This document shows, piece by piece, positions 45,966-55,760 of a stretch of DNA of 64,000 nt (position 1 is its first letter; the number at the start of each line of letters is the position of its first letter). The stretch is from Taeniopygia guttata (lineage: Eukaryota; Chordata; Aves; Passeriformes; Estrildidae), in NCBI RefSeq assembly GCF_048771995.1, contig NC_133050.1, positions 4,848,501-4,912,500 of the forward strand. The letters are read 5' to 3'. The notes below the pieces were generated by a model. That model was given only the letters and a program-made list of their open reading frames with translations, made no database searches and was not told where the DNA came from. A program made the translations under genes and the position numbers.

Positions 45966-47875
45966 TTACAGCATTTGTTGGTGGCCTATGAACAGAATGT
46001 TTGCCCTTTCCAGACGGGCCTGAACAAACGAGACTAGTTTGTTCAGCAGGCATGGTCCTATGGTAATAGCTAAAAGCAGTATCGCCAGTGGACCTACCAG
46101 GGCGGAAATTAAAGTGGTGAGCCAAGGTGATTGATTGAACCAGGATTCAAACCAGCTCTGCTGGGTCTCCCTGTCTCTCTTTCTCTGAGCCAGTCTGTCT
46201 CGGAGTTCTGCCATGGAGTCTTTAACGACTCCCGTATGATCTGCATAAAAGCAGCATTCATCTTTCAAGGCTGCACACAGTCCTCCCTGCTGCATGAACA
46301 AAAGGTCCAGACCTCGCCTATTTTGTAAGACCACTTCTGAAAGCGAAGAGACTGATTTCTCTAAATAGGAGATGGACTTCTCGATCCTCTGCAGGTCCTC
46401 GTCGATGGTCATTTGCAGCTGAGAGAGTCCGTGCTGCTGGGTTGCGATGGCTGAGACACCCGTGGCTGTGCCAGCTGCTCCCAAGCCGAGCAGCATCGCG
46501 ATGGTTATACCTGTGATGATTTCCCTTTTGTGGAGTCTGTTAGGTTCTTCGAGAAGATGGTATATCTCTTCGTCTGAGTGATACAAGACCCTGGGGACAA
46601 TCAGAACTTGAACACAGAAATCGGTAGAGTCATTGAATTTGGCAAGGAACACACAAGGACTCACTCCGGACCTTTGGCAAACCCACATCCCAGACGCAGA
46701 TGGGATCACCCACTTGTTAGTTTTTCTGTTGGGTTTGACAACTTTAGTGCAGAAGTTGCCTTTCTGCTTTGCTAAGGTTGCATTCCCAAAACATCTGCCC
46801 TGTCCTGTGATTTGACTCAGGGTGATTCCTCTGCAGGGAGTGTCCCATCTGCACTAGTGGGGGGTGCTGGCTGTGGAGTAACTGAAGGGGGTGTCTAAAG
46901 CAATGCCTTCATAAAAAGGGGGTTTGACATCATAGCAAAGCCAACAGGAGTTAGTTAGGTTTGGTTTGGTTTCGTTTAGGGTTAAAAAGGTAGCTTCTAG
47001 CATACGAAAGATTGGGTTTGGGTCTGACTCAGCTGTGCGGCCTATCTGGGGGGTATCTGCAAGGCTGGTCGGGGTGTCAGTGGCTTTGAGGTCAGGGTTT
47101 TGGGGTGGGTTGTGTTTTTCCCTCTCAGCACATTCTTGATAATTTTGTTGGGTCCCACTGGTCGAGGTGCTGGCGGCTGGAGCCTGGTAATTCTCACATT
47201 CACCCACCTCCTCGGTCCTCTGAGGACCACTGTCCATGTTCTACCCGTGGCCCAGCTAGGGTGATCTGGCTGTAGGACAGTCATGTTATAACTTACACAT
47301 CCCCGTAGTCTGGGCTGTGCATTGTGGTCTCCGCAGCCAAAGGGTGCCCAGGTGAACTGTAAGAATTTGTCGGGCTCCTGCGGTTGCCACCCGTCTCCCC
47401 ATGGTCTGGCATCTGTAACAATGGTTTCGCAGCCCCAATATCCACAATGTCCCCACCCCGGGTAGTCACAGTACCTTTTCCCTGGGTTGGACGCTGGGCA
47501 CCAGTAAGATATGTACATGAGTATGATGTGCGGGCTTGAGGGCCGTATTTTCGGTTGCCCTGGAAACAGATCGGCTATGTGGAATACGAAGGATGGAGCG
47601 TTTGTGGTGGTGACCTCTTTGAACACCTTGTCACTTGAAAGATGTTGCATGACCCATCTGAACGGCTGGTGAGGGTAGTGGCCTGGGTCAGCTTGCCCCC
47701 CGGCCACAAGCCCCACCAGCAGGATTGCACAGAGACACTGTACATGTCTGGGTCTCACCGCCGTGGGACGCTCAGGTTCTGTCTGGTGGCTTGGTGGTCC
47801 GTTATCTCTCTCTGGAGCAGGGGTGTGTGTATCGCGGGGACGGTCCACGAGTGTGTCCTGCGAACGAAAACTCAC
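45966..47875 (-). pseudogene. env: ERV env (defective)
   Basis: The surface subunit begins around 47875 with a hydrophobic signal-like segment (CLCAILLVGLVAGG), but its frame has no ATG near the start, so translation may have relied on a spliced leader or the start is lost. A frame change lies between 47237 and 47042, possibly in a run of C near 47045. A TAG at 46854-46856 interrupts the frame after the CWLC motif. The transmembrane subunit is open to 45966: a basic HKR cleavage-like site, a fusion-peptide-like Gly/Ala stretch, the segment LQNRRGLDLLF, CX6CC, and a membrane anchor (LVGPLAILLLAITIG). These are gamma-type envelope features, also found in D-type betaretroviruses and avian reticuloendotheliosis-like viruses. 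Envelopes mediate attachment and fusion; this copy cannot make a full one. Confidence 0.85.
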
Positions 47876-50450
47876 AGTTTTCCATTAGTTTCATTCTGAA
47901 GGTCAGGTTTGATCGACCTGAGTGGACACCACCTGATCTTGTCCTCCTTTTTAACTGCCGCGTACCCTCGTCCCGTAAGCACCAGTCTCCAGCCCCGTTC
48001 CCACTCGCCCAGCTCGTTTTTGACCATGACCTGTGGGCCCTCCTCTAGTGTCTGGGTGGCCCAGTGTTTTCGAATGGGACTGTTTGCTTCATCTCCCCTA
48101 GGGAATTGGTTCAGTGCTAATAGCGCGGTTGCTAGCATGCGTGTCTGGTCTCCTGAGGGGATGGATTTGGCAAAGCCCTCTGCCTTTGCCAATACTTCTA
48201 ACTTGGCTTTTAGGGTCTGATTTGCTCGCTCGACAATGGCCTATCCGGTGCTGTTATATGGGATTCCCTGCGCTAAGGTGATACCCCACACCGAGGCGAA
48301 TTCCCGCACTGATTTGGAGATAAAATTGGAAGCATTGTCAGTTTTAATTTGCTTGGGGATACCAAGCCATGCCATAACTGTCAGCCAGTGCTGGATCGTG
48401 GCCTTGGAGTTGGGTTTGAGGTGCTGTGTCGCTATGATCACTCCGCTGTAGGTGTCCACTGTCACTGCAAGCCATGCTCGGGGTTTCAGCAGTTCGCAGA
48501 GGGTGAAGTCTGACTGCCAGATTTCTGACGCCTTGAGGCCCCTCGGGTTGACTCCACCGGTCCATAGGGGTGACTTCTGGCAGTGAGGGCAGGTGGCCAC
48601 TACGTGTCTCGCGTCCGCTGTCGAGATCCCGCATCTCTTCGCCAGTGCTTTGGCCCCTATGTGGAGTGACTCGTGCAGCTGACGAGCTTCCTGCAGTGTC
48701 CACACTCCCTTCGCTGCGGCATCTGCTTTGTCATTTCCAGTCTGGAAGAAGCCCTTGACTGGGTTATGGCTGTTGACGTGAATGACGGACACGGTGCCCT
48801 GGCGTGAGGAGAGTGCCTCTTCAAGCATGGAGGCCGTTGTGGATGTTGACACACCTGGTCTTGACATGGCTAGGCAGAGCTTTGCCACGAATATAGAATC
48901 TGTCACAATGTTGAGGTGTTCGTCCTGGAAAAGTCCGCACGCCAAGACCACTGCTGCTGCTTCCAGCTGTTGCACTGACAGCGTGGGGTCGCATGTTTTG
49001 ACGCAATGCCATGTTTCTCCTGTTTGCCACACTGCTGCTGCGGTAGAAGTCATGGAGGAGGCGTCTGTAAAGACCGTTGGCCCTGGTTGCGGTCGGTCCA
49101 TGACCTTCGGTGGCACATCTATGTCGACAATGGTCAGTAGCTGGGTCCAGGGTGGATTGGTGGCGTAGGAAATTTCTCCCCCGAAGCCAGTGAGAGCGAG
49201 GGCCAGGTGCTCCGATATCACAGTTGACTCCGTGGTTGGTCGCTTGCGGAAGGGGAGGTGGATCCTTGCTGGCTCGGTTCCCAGGTGTCTCAGGGCGAGT
49301 CTCCTGCCTTTCATGATGAGGTTAGCAATGCACTCAACTCCTGGGGAGAATGCGTGAGTTGGTCTTCCGAGGACCACCCATTGGATCGGCTGGGATTTTT
49401 CGGAAGGTCCTTGGGCAAGTGCTCCCACTCCTCCCTTCTGTGTGAAGTGGACGTATAAGTCCAGTGGTACGCTCGGGTTCCACCTGGCAAGCAGGCTAGT
49501 GGACATCTGACGTTCGATGAAGTCAAGGGATTTCGTTGCTTGCGGCGTCAGCTCCTTGGGGTCCCAGGGGTGTTTTCCTTTCAGGAGGTCATACAGGGGG
49601 TCCATGACCTCTGGGGGAACTAGGACGATGTTGCGGATCCCACGAGTCGCTGCATGTCGTGGAGGGTCTTGATGTCTCGGCGGACCTTTATCCTGGGTGG
49701 GGTCACGTAGGAGTTTGTGATCCCCACTCCCAGGAAGGTCACGCACGGTCCTCTCTTGATCTTCGTGTTCGCGATCTCGAAACCGTTGGCCTGGAGGGTT
49801 TCCGTGATCGTGGACACTAGGTGATCCACTTGGCCTGCCGATGGTGCAGTGACGAGGATGTCGTCCATGTACTGAATGATGGTCGCAGCAGGGTGGGAGT
49901 GTCGGACTGGCATCAGTGCCCTGTCCACGGTAATCTGGCATATGGTCGGGCTGTCCACAAGGCCTTGAGGTAGCACCTTCCATTGGAAGGGGAGGTTAGG
50001 TCGCTCGCCGTTCGGGAACACGACGGAGAAGGCGAACCGTTCTTTGTCCTCGGCATGCAGGGGTATCGAAAAGAAACAGTCTTTGATGTCCAGCACTGCG
50101 CATGGCTGCCCTTTGGGGATGGCTGAGTTCGCGGGCAGTAGTGTCTGAACTGGACCCATGGGCTGAATTGTCTTGTTCACTTCCCTCAGGTCGTGGATGA
50201 GGCGGTAGCCTTCTCCTGATCTCTTGGGGATTACAAACACAGGGTGTTCCACGGGCTGGTGGAGGGTTCAATGTGGCCCTTTTGTAGCTCGCGGTCGACC
50301 AGTTCCAGCAAGGCTGTCATTCGAGGCTTTGACAGGGGCCACTGCTCAACCCATACGGGGTCTGGTGATTTCCAAGTCAGTTTGATTGGCAGCAGTGGGT
50401 GTACAGCAGTGGCCCTCATTATAAATTTGTAATCCTGACTCCTAGCATAG
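47872..50450 (-). pseudogene. pol: ERV pol: reverse transcriptase, RNase H, integrase (defective)
   Basis: Reverse transcriptase is split by a frame change near 50243 and contains the QYMDDIL active site (YMDD codons 49860-49871). A second frame change near 49630 lies in the thumb/connection region. RNase H retains its acidic residues (TVFTDASS, QQLEAA, NIVTDS, GNDKAD). Integrase keeps the HX3H (HESLH) and CPHC zinc-binding motif and the first two catalytic Asp (WQSDFTL, IKTDNASNF). A TAG at 48241-48243 falls between the second Asp and the catalytic Glu, which is only a few codons downstream (VERAN). The frame then runs on to 47872, overlapping the start of env. The YMDD and surrounding sequence look betaretroviral. 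Pol appears to be entered from pro by a -1 frameshift. Confidence 0.88.
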
Positions 50451-50781
50451 CAAGGATGTCTCTTCCTATCAGGGGTGGGGAGTTTTGCAAGATGTAGGGG
50501 TGGATTGCTACTGTTTGTTCTGGTCCTTTCTTTGTATGGAGCGTTATAGCTACCAATTGGGTGCTTTTCCAAGCTCGGGACAACCCTCCCACCCCGTTCA
50601 CTGGAGGGACCTCCTTGTACTGCCAGTGCCGGGGCCATAGGGCTTGGGGTAGGATTGTGCAGTCTGCTCCTGTGTCTGCCCAAAACTGAAGCCCTATTAC
50701 GTGGGGGTCTCGACTGCCATAGAGGCGGCATGTCCCCCAAACTTTCGGGGGTTCCTTCCCTATTTTCAGGGCCAGGGCCAC
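50419..50781 (-). CDS. pro: ERV protease (open frame)
   Basis: About 120 residues with the retroviral aspartic protease signature ADTGAD and a later GRDIL motif. The frame differs from gag, with which it overlaps by about 15 bases, and from pol, the betaretrovirus-like arrangement of two successive -1 frameshifts. No dUTPase domain is evident. It has no independent start codon in known relatives and would be made only as a gag fusion, so gag damage probably silences it. Confidence 0.75.
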   Translation of the reverse strand: MALALKIGKEPPKVWGTCRLYGSRDPHVIGLQFWADTGADCTILPQALWPRHWQYKEVPPVNGVGGLSRAWKSTQLVAITLHTKKGPEQTVAIHPYILQNSPPLIGRDILAMLGVRITNL

Positions 50782-53087
50782 CCAGGGGTCCCGACTTGGG
50801 CTGCCCCCTGTTTACCCTGTGGCACAGGCGCTGCTTGCGGTGGCGGTGGGTACGAAGGCGCCGCAGGCTGTGCCGTGATACTCACTGGCAGGGGTATGAA
50901 GTTGGCTGCTTCCTGTGGGAGTATGGGGTACGAGGGCTCCCCGCCCCATTGGGGGTTGGCATGGATGGGCCGCCTCATATTCGCAGCGGGAGGAGGCTGG
51001 GTGCGGCCCGCAGGCCCCCTCCCTTTTCCGTTTCCCTGGGGCCGGGACCTGCATTCCCTAGCAAGATGCCCCTTCCTCCCGCAGCCCCAGCAGGATCCCC
51101 GCGGGCGTGTTTGGGGTGGAGGCGCTGCGGCAGGCCGCCGTGCCGGCTGGGGGCAGCTCACCGTGATGTGACCCGCCTCACCGCACTTGAAACACGCCAT
51201 GGCATTGGTCAGGGTGTGGACGGCTGCCTGAATGGGCGTCAGGTGTTCCTCCCTCACTACGTGTCTGATCATGTCAGCCAGGCTAGCTCCGGCTGGCAGG
51301 GAGCGTAAAATATCCTTGGTAATAGAGTTGCACTGCTGGCGCAGGCAGTCGGCCACTACGGGGCCCTTTGCCTCTGCTGGCAGGGTGGAGGAGTCTATCG
51401 CTGCCTGCAGGCGATCTACGAACTGCGTGAAGCTTTCGCTCTCTGCCTGCCTCACGGTGGACCACGGTGCCGGCTTGGCCACGACTTGGGAGGCTGTGCG
51501 GATCGCCTCTCTAGCAGCCCGAGTGGTCGCCCTGACCTCCTCAGCCTGCATCTGCGCAGCTTGTTGTTGCGGCGTGATCATATCATCATGTTTTCCTATC
51601 AGTCTGGATAAGCTCGATCTGTGTAGGGGCTGCCTCGCGCCAGACGCTTGGGCTAACTGCTTCCTACAATTATCCTCCCATTCCTGTCTGAAGACAATCA
51701 TTCCCGCACCATCAAGTATCATGCGCCCTATTCGTTCGATATCAAAGGGAAGCAAGTCATCGTTGCTAAAAAGACCATCGATTAATGTGGTGACTATGGC
51801 CGAGTTGATCCCTTTTTCTGCGATGGCTTTGACAATTGACTGTATATCCTTTGGGTTTATTGGGGTATATACCCTTTGTTGGTTTCCTTCCGGACCGGCG
51901 AGCCTCACTGGGAAGGCTTGTATGGCGGCCGCTGGGGACCATTCAGCACAGGCTATCTTTATTTTCCCCCAGTCAGTAAACTGGGCTGGTTCGTATTGTA
52001 GTTGTTTTTCGGCGCGGCTTAGAACTTTTCTCGGTTTTGTTTCAAACTGTGCTGGCTCCGTTTCGTCCGTCTCGGAGTCATAGCCAGCCTCCGTCAGCTC
52101 CTCTGAGCTGGTGGAGCTGTCGCTGGTCTCCGAGCCGGAAGACGAGTGCCAGTGCACTTCCGGGGCTCCGCGCTGTTTTGTTCGGCCCCGAGCTCGCTCC
52201 TCCCCGTGGGGGTGGTTCCGCTCCCGCCCCCCCGGCTCGCCGCGCCTCCCGCGGGGGGTGGTTTCTCCCTTATATGGTGGCGGCGCCTGGCGCGGCCGCT
52301 GGTTGGCTCCGCGCTCCGTGCCGCTCTCCGCCTCTTTCTCCCGCGCGCGCGCATCCCCGAGATCGCGCACTTCCCGGGTTTTCGCGCCGAGACTACCCGG
52401 GCCCCGCCCCTCTCTACAGCTCCCGGCGCCATTTTCAAGGGGATAAGGAGGCGGCATGGCGGCCACGTTCTCCCGAGCCGCGGTTTCTGCGTCTCGGGCT
52501 TCTTTCGCCAGCCCTTGCCAGAAGCGCTCCGCGTGCCGTTGCGTCTCCGACAACTGATCGCGGGCCGGTGGCGGCGGCGGGACGGAGGAATTTGTGGTCT
52601 CTCAGGGAATTCGAGCGGTGGGGGTTTTTTGGGGGTTTTCTGCGGCGGGGGTGTCTCGGGGGGTTTCTGCGGCGGGGGGTGGGCTCTGATCTGGGGGAGG
52701 GGGTGTCGCGCTGAGCCCCCCCGGGTCCCCGCCGCCGGGCGAATCACTCTCAGGGGCAGCCTGCGTTCCCGCTCCCACACCGAGTTTGGGAGTAACTAAT
52801 AAACACGTACGCGCCGCGCTCCATGTCTCCTGCTCTTCTATTGCTTTGCGTAGGGCTTTCTCTACTTTGCCCCACGCTTTAAGGTTTTTGCCGCTGCCTG
52901 AGGATTTTGTGTCCTCGGCTAGCGCGGCAGTGCATTTTTCCCATATTTCCGGATGTAACACATCCACAGGGCGCTCAATTGCCCCAAGCTCAAGCAATCT
53001 CGCTATGGCAAGATGAAAATCCTTGAGCTTACACCCAATACCCCACTGCGAATGAATGGCACTTACGATCCTTGCTATTGCGTCCAT
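50766..53087 (-). pseudogene. gag: ERV gag (one in-frame stop)
   Basis: The first ATG after the primer site is 53087 (MDAIARIVSAIHSQW), the likely matrix start. A TGA at 52602-52604 interrupts the frame after about 160 codons; the same frame then stays open to 50766. Visible parts are two PPPY late motifs, the capsid major homology region (SESFTQFVDRLQAA), and two CCHC zinc knuckles (CFKCGEAGHITVSC at about 51194-51153; CWGCGRKGHLAREC at about 51092-51051). Two zinc knuckles fit a betaretroviral rather than gammaretroviral gag. Gag forms the virion core. Confidence 0.88.
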
Positions 53088-53209
53088 GACGCTCGCGGAT
53101 CCTGGGGACGTCTCCCCTACGCCTAGATACGGTTTGACCGTTCCGGCCGCTGCTCCCGTCCTGGTGTATCCCGTCCGCCGGGGGAATTTTTCCTTTTTTT
53201 CTTCTTTTC

Positions 53210-53227
53210 TCCCGGGTTTCGGCACCA
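53210..53227 (-). other. ERV primer-binding site, tRNA-Phe
   Basis: On the minus strand TGGTGCCGAAACCCGGGA lies three bases inside the 5' LTR. It is the exact complement of the 3' end of vertebrate tRNA-Phe (TCCCGGGTTTCGGCA plus CCA). Confidence 0.85.
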
Positions 53228-53230
53228 GTA

Positions 53231-53584
53231 TGTTGCCTTTATAAAGGGCAACCAGCGACCTGGTTCAGGTGGCAGCACGGCGGCCTGGCCTCTCCAGGCC
53301 GCTCGGGCTAATCAACACACGCAGATACCAATGTGGCAGACGGTCGAAAAGCCTTTATTATCCTATCTCGTGGGTTTAAATAGTCTTGGGGGTTTTTGCT
53401 ACGTCAGAGGGGGGTTGGGGGGTCTCAGGGTTTAGTCGGGAGTGGAAATTTACCGGGGCAGGTGTGGCTACATGCTTCTGGGGCTTCTGGGGTTAATAGA
53501 TAACGTGGGGAAGGGAGAAGGGGAGAGGTCTATCTTTCCGTAACATCCCGTGATCTTCCGCTCGCCTGTCCCTTACCTACCACA
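53231..53584 (-). repeat. ERV 5' LTR
   Basis: Starts TGTGGTAGG and ends GGCAACA on the minus strand, 354 bp. It carries the same TATTTAAA and AATAAA signals as the 3' LTR, with about 20 substitutions and small indels between them. Confidence 0.93.
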
Positions 53585-53585
53585 G

Positions 53586-53848
53586 ATTTGCTGGCACAGA
53601 AAGCCAAAATTTGGAAGATTCTGGGTTCTGGCTCCAGCACCATCCAGATCTGCTGTTTGCTGGGACCACCAGTGCACAGATTAGGAAATTTTTTGGTGCC
53701 AGAACAACCAAAGTCCAGTAATTTGCTGGCACAGAAACCCAAAAGCCAGAAATTTCCAATCCTGAAACCAGCCAGGTGTGGTGTTTGCTGGGACCACCAG
53801 TGCCCAGCTTTGGAAGCTTCTTGGTGTCTTCACAGCCCAGGTGTAGCA
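53586..53848 (+). repeat. Tandem repeat, two units of about 130 bp
   Basis: Units 53586-53720 and 53721-53848 both begin ATTTGCTGGCACAGAAA and share TGTTTGCTGGGACCACCAGTG and TTTGGTG/CTTGGTG blocks, diverged by roughly 20-25% by eye. The first unit begins one base after the ERV LTR. Confidence 0.8.
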
Positions 53849-54677
53849 ATTTGGTTTTCAGCTACCTGAGGAAGAGAAGGCTCCGCTCAGACTGTGGCTT
53901 TCCTTTTTCTGGAACTGTTTAACCCAGCTCTGGACAGAAAACCCAGAAAAACACCAGCAGCTCACACCTGTGGCCCACCGAGGTCTGGGACCCTGCATTC
54001 CAGGGCCAGAGGGACTGAGAAGAGACCTAGTGAGCCAACTACAACCCACAAAAAGGACTTTCTGAATTGCCATCTCTTCAGAACTGAGAGGGGTTTTATT
54101 TCATAATTTTCATGCTTGTGAATACTTTACTTGATAAATAAACTGGTTTTTTTCATTTTTCTCCAGGGAAGTCTTCTCCTGAAATAGTAGGGGGAGGGGC
54201 CACTTGAACTTGATTTGTAGACGGACTCCTTTTGGAGGTTTCCTCACAACATTTGCCCTAAACCAGGACAAACAGTAACAATTGTGCCACTTCACCAGTG
54301 GCACAACTCCCCAGACCCCCAGGAAAAGAAAGGACATGTAACGTTCTCCAAACATTTGGCCTGCTTTGCTGCAAAATACATGCTGCACACACAGTGCAGT
54401 GTGGAAAGCCAAGAGAAGCTGCAGTAGGTGGCAAATCTTGGGACAGAAGCTCGACCTTGTTCTCCATGAGAGGTTCTTGACAAGAGCAGACAGGAGAAGA
54501 TTCCTGGAAAAGTGCAACAGCTTTCCAGAAGTGAAATGAAGATGAAAGAAACTATCAAAAATGTTTTCCTCTTTATTTCTATGCTCCCCTCTTCCATGTT
54601 GCACGACTTCTCCATGATGTGAATTCCAACTGAATCTCACCTCTAAGATGGGTCACTTAGCAAGTTATAAACACTCT
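53849..54677. other. Non-coding stretch between tandem repeat and copy B
   Basis: No gene recognised. Similarity to copy A can only be followed from 54678 because copy A starts at the window edge; the duplication probably extends leftward into this stretch. Confidence 0.4.
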
Positions 54678-54949
54678 AAAATACCATGAGCTACACACAG
54701 TTTTCCTTCCCCTGTTTTTACTGGAAAGCAACGCTGGAGACATAAGTGCAGTGCTTGGGTCACGTATGAATCCTACACCAAGGGAATGTGCCCCAATAGT
54801 GTTTGAACCTCAGCAAGGACAATGCACAGCAGCGACACAGCGGAGGGGATTTCTCTGCCAGTGTGCAGGAGTCAGGACTCTGGATCTGGGCTCAACACTG
54901 CAAAGTTCCCGTGTTTGGACAGAGGAAGGGGCTGTCCCCGGGGCACGTG

Positions 54950-55760
54950 GGGCTCGGCCGTGGGGCGAGCGGGGAACGGACACGCGGACAAACGGCCTCG
55001 GTGCTTCAGTTGCAGAGGCAGCAGCGGTGGCGGCGGCAGCAGCGGCGGCAGCAGCGGCAGCAAAAGCAGTTTTTCTCTTCTTTCTCTTTCTCTTCTTTCT
55101 CTCCGGCTGTGGGACACCTTCCTCTCGGTGTCCCTCACCCGCTGTCCCTCCCCTCTCCCCGCCTCCTTCTCCCCCATGCCGGGCCGGGCCATGCCCCCGG
55201 CCCGCCCCCGGCCCCGGGCGGGGCTGCCCCGTCCCCGCCCCGCCCGCCCCGCCGCGGTCTCGCCTCCGCCCGGCTCTGGCTGTGCTGGCGGTGGCGCTGC
55301 TGGGCGGGCATCAGTGCCTGGGGCTGGGGCGGCATCGCCACCCTTGGGCTCCGCCTGGCCCGAGCCCGGCCCCGGCCCCGGCCCCGGCGCAGGCTCCGGC
55401 CCCGGCCCCGGCCCCGGCTCCGGCTCCTCCCGGGCCCCGCGGAGGACACACGCGGCACGGCCGCTGCCGCCTCCGCCGCGGCTTCCCCGGCCCGAGCTCC
55501 GCTGCTCAGCAGCGCGGCCGCCGGCCCCGAGCCTCCCGTGTCCCGTTCCCGAGACCGAAGGCCTGGGGATGGCCGGCCCGAGGCGGTTGAGGGGCGCTCG
55601 GGGGCCGCTCCTGGCCCCGGGCCGAGCGCTGACAGCCGCGTCCCGCCCGCAGGGAAGGCGCAGGAGGCGCTGCAGCAGCGGTACCGAGTGGGTTCGCTGC
55701 TGGGGCGCGGCGGCTTCGGCAGTGTCTTCGCAGCCATGCGGCTCTCGGACGGTGCCCCGG
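54950..55760 (+). promoter_or_regulatory. CpG-rich island at the 5' end of kinase copy B
   Basis: Equivalent to the copy A island, with small insertions in the GC-rich Arg/Pro-coding stretch (extra CCCCGG-type units near 55375-55420). Confidence 0.4.

Larger units (their letters stand above)
45442..53584 (-). mobile_element. Near full-length endogenous retrovirus, betaretro-like pol with gamma-type env
   Basis: The order on the minus strand is 5' LTR (53231-53584), tRNA-Phe primer site, gag, pro, pol, env, polypurine tract, 3' LTR (45442-45797), 8.1 kb in all. All genes are present, but each except pro carries at least one stop or frame change, so the copy is defective. The LTRs differ at roughly 20 positions by eye (about 5-6%), so the insertion is moderately old. 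Flanking bases (CCTGGG on the left, GATTTG on the right) do not form a target duplication, suggesting recombination or rearrangement after insertion. Confidence 0.92.

Noticed and set aside
51232-52799. Plus-strand frames up to 283 codons opposite gag
   Set aside because: Antisense to ERV gag; no recognisable motif, explained by GC-rich codon structure of gag.
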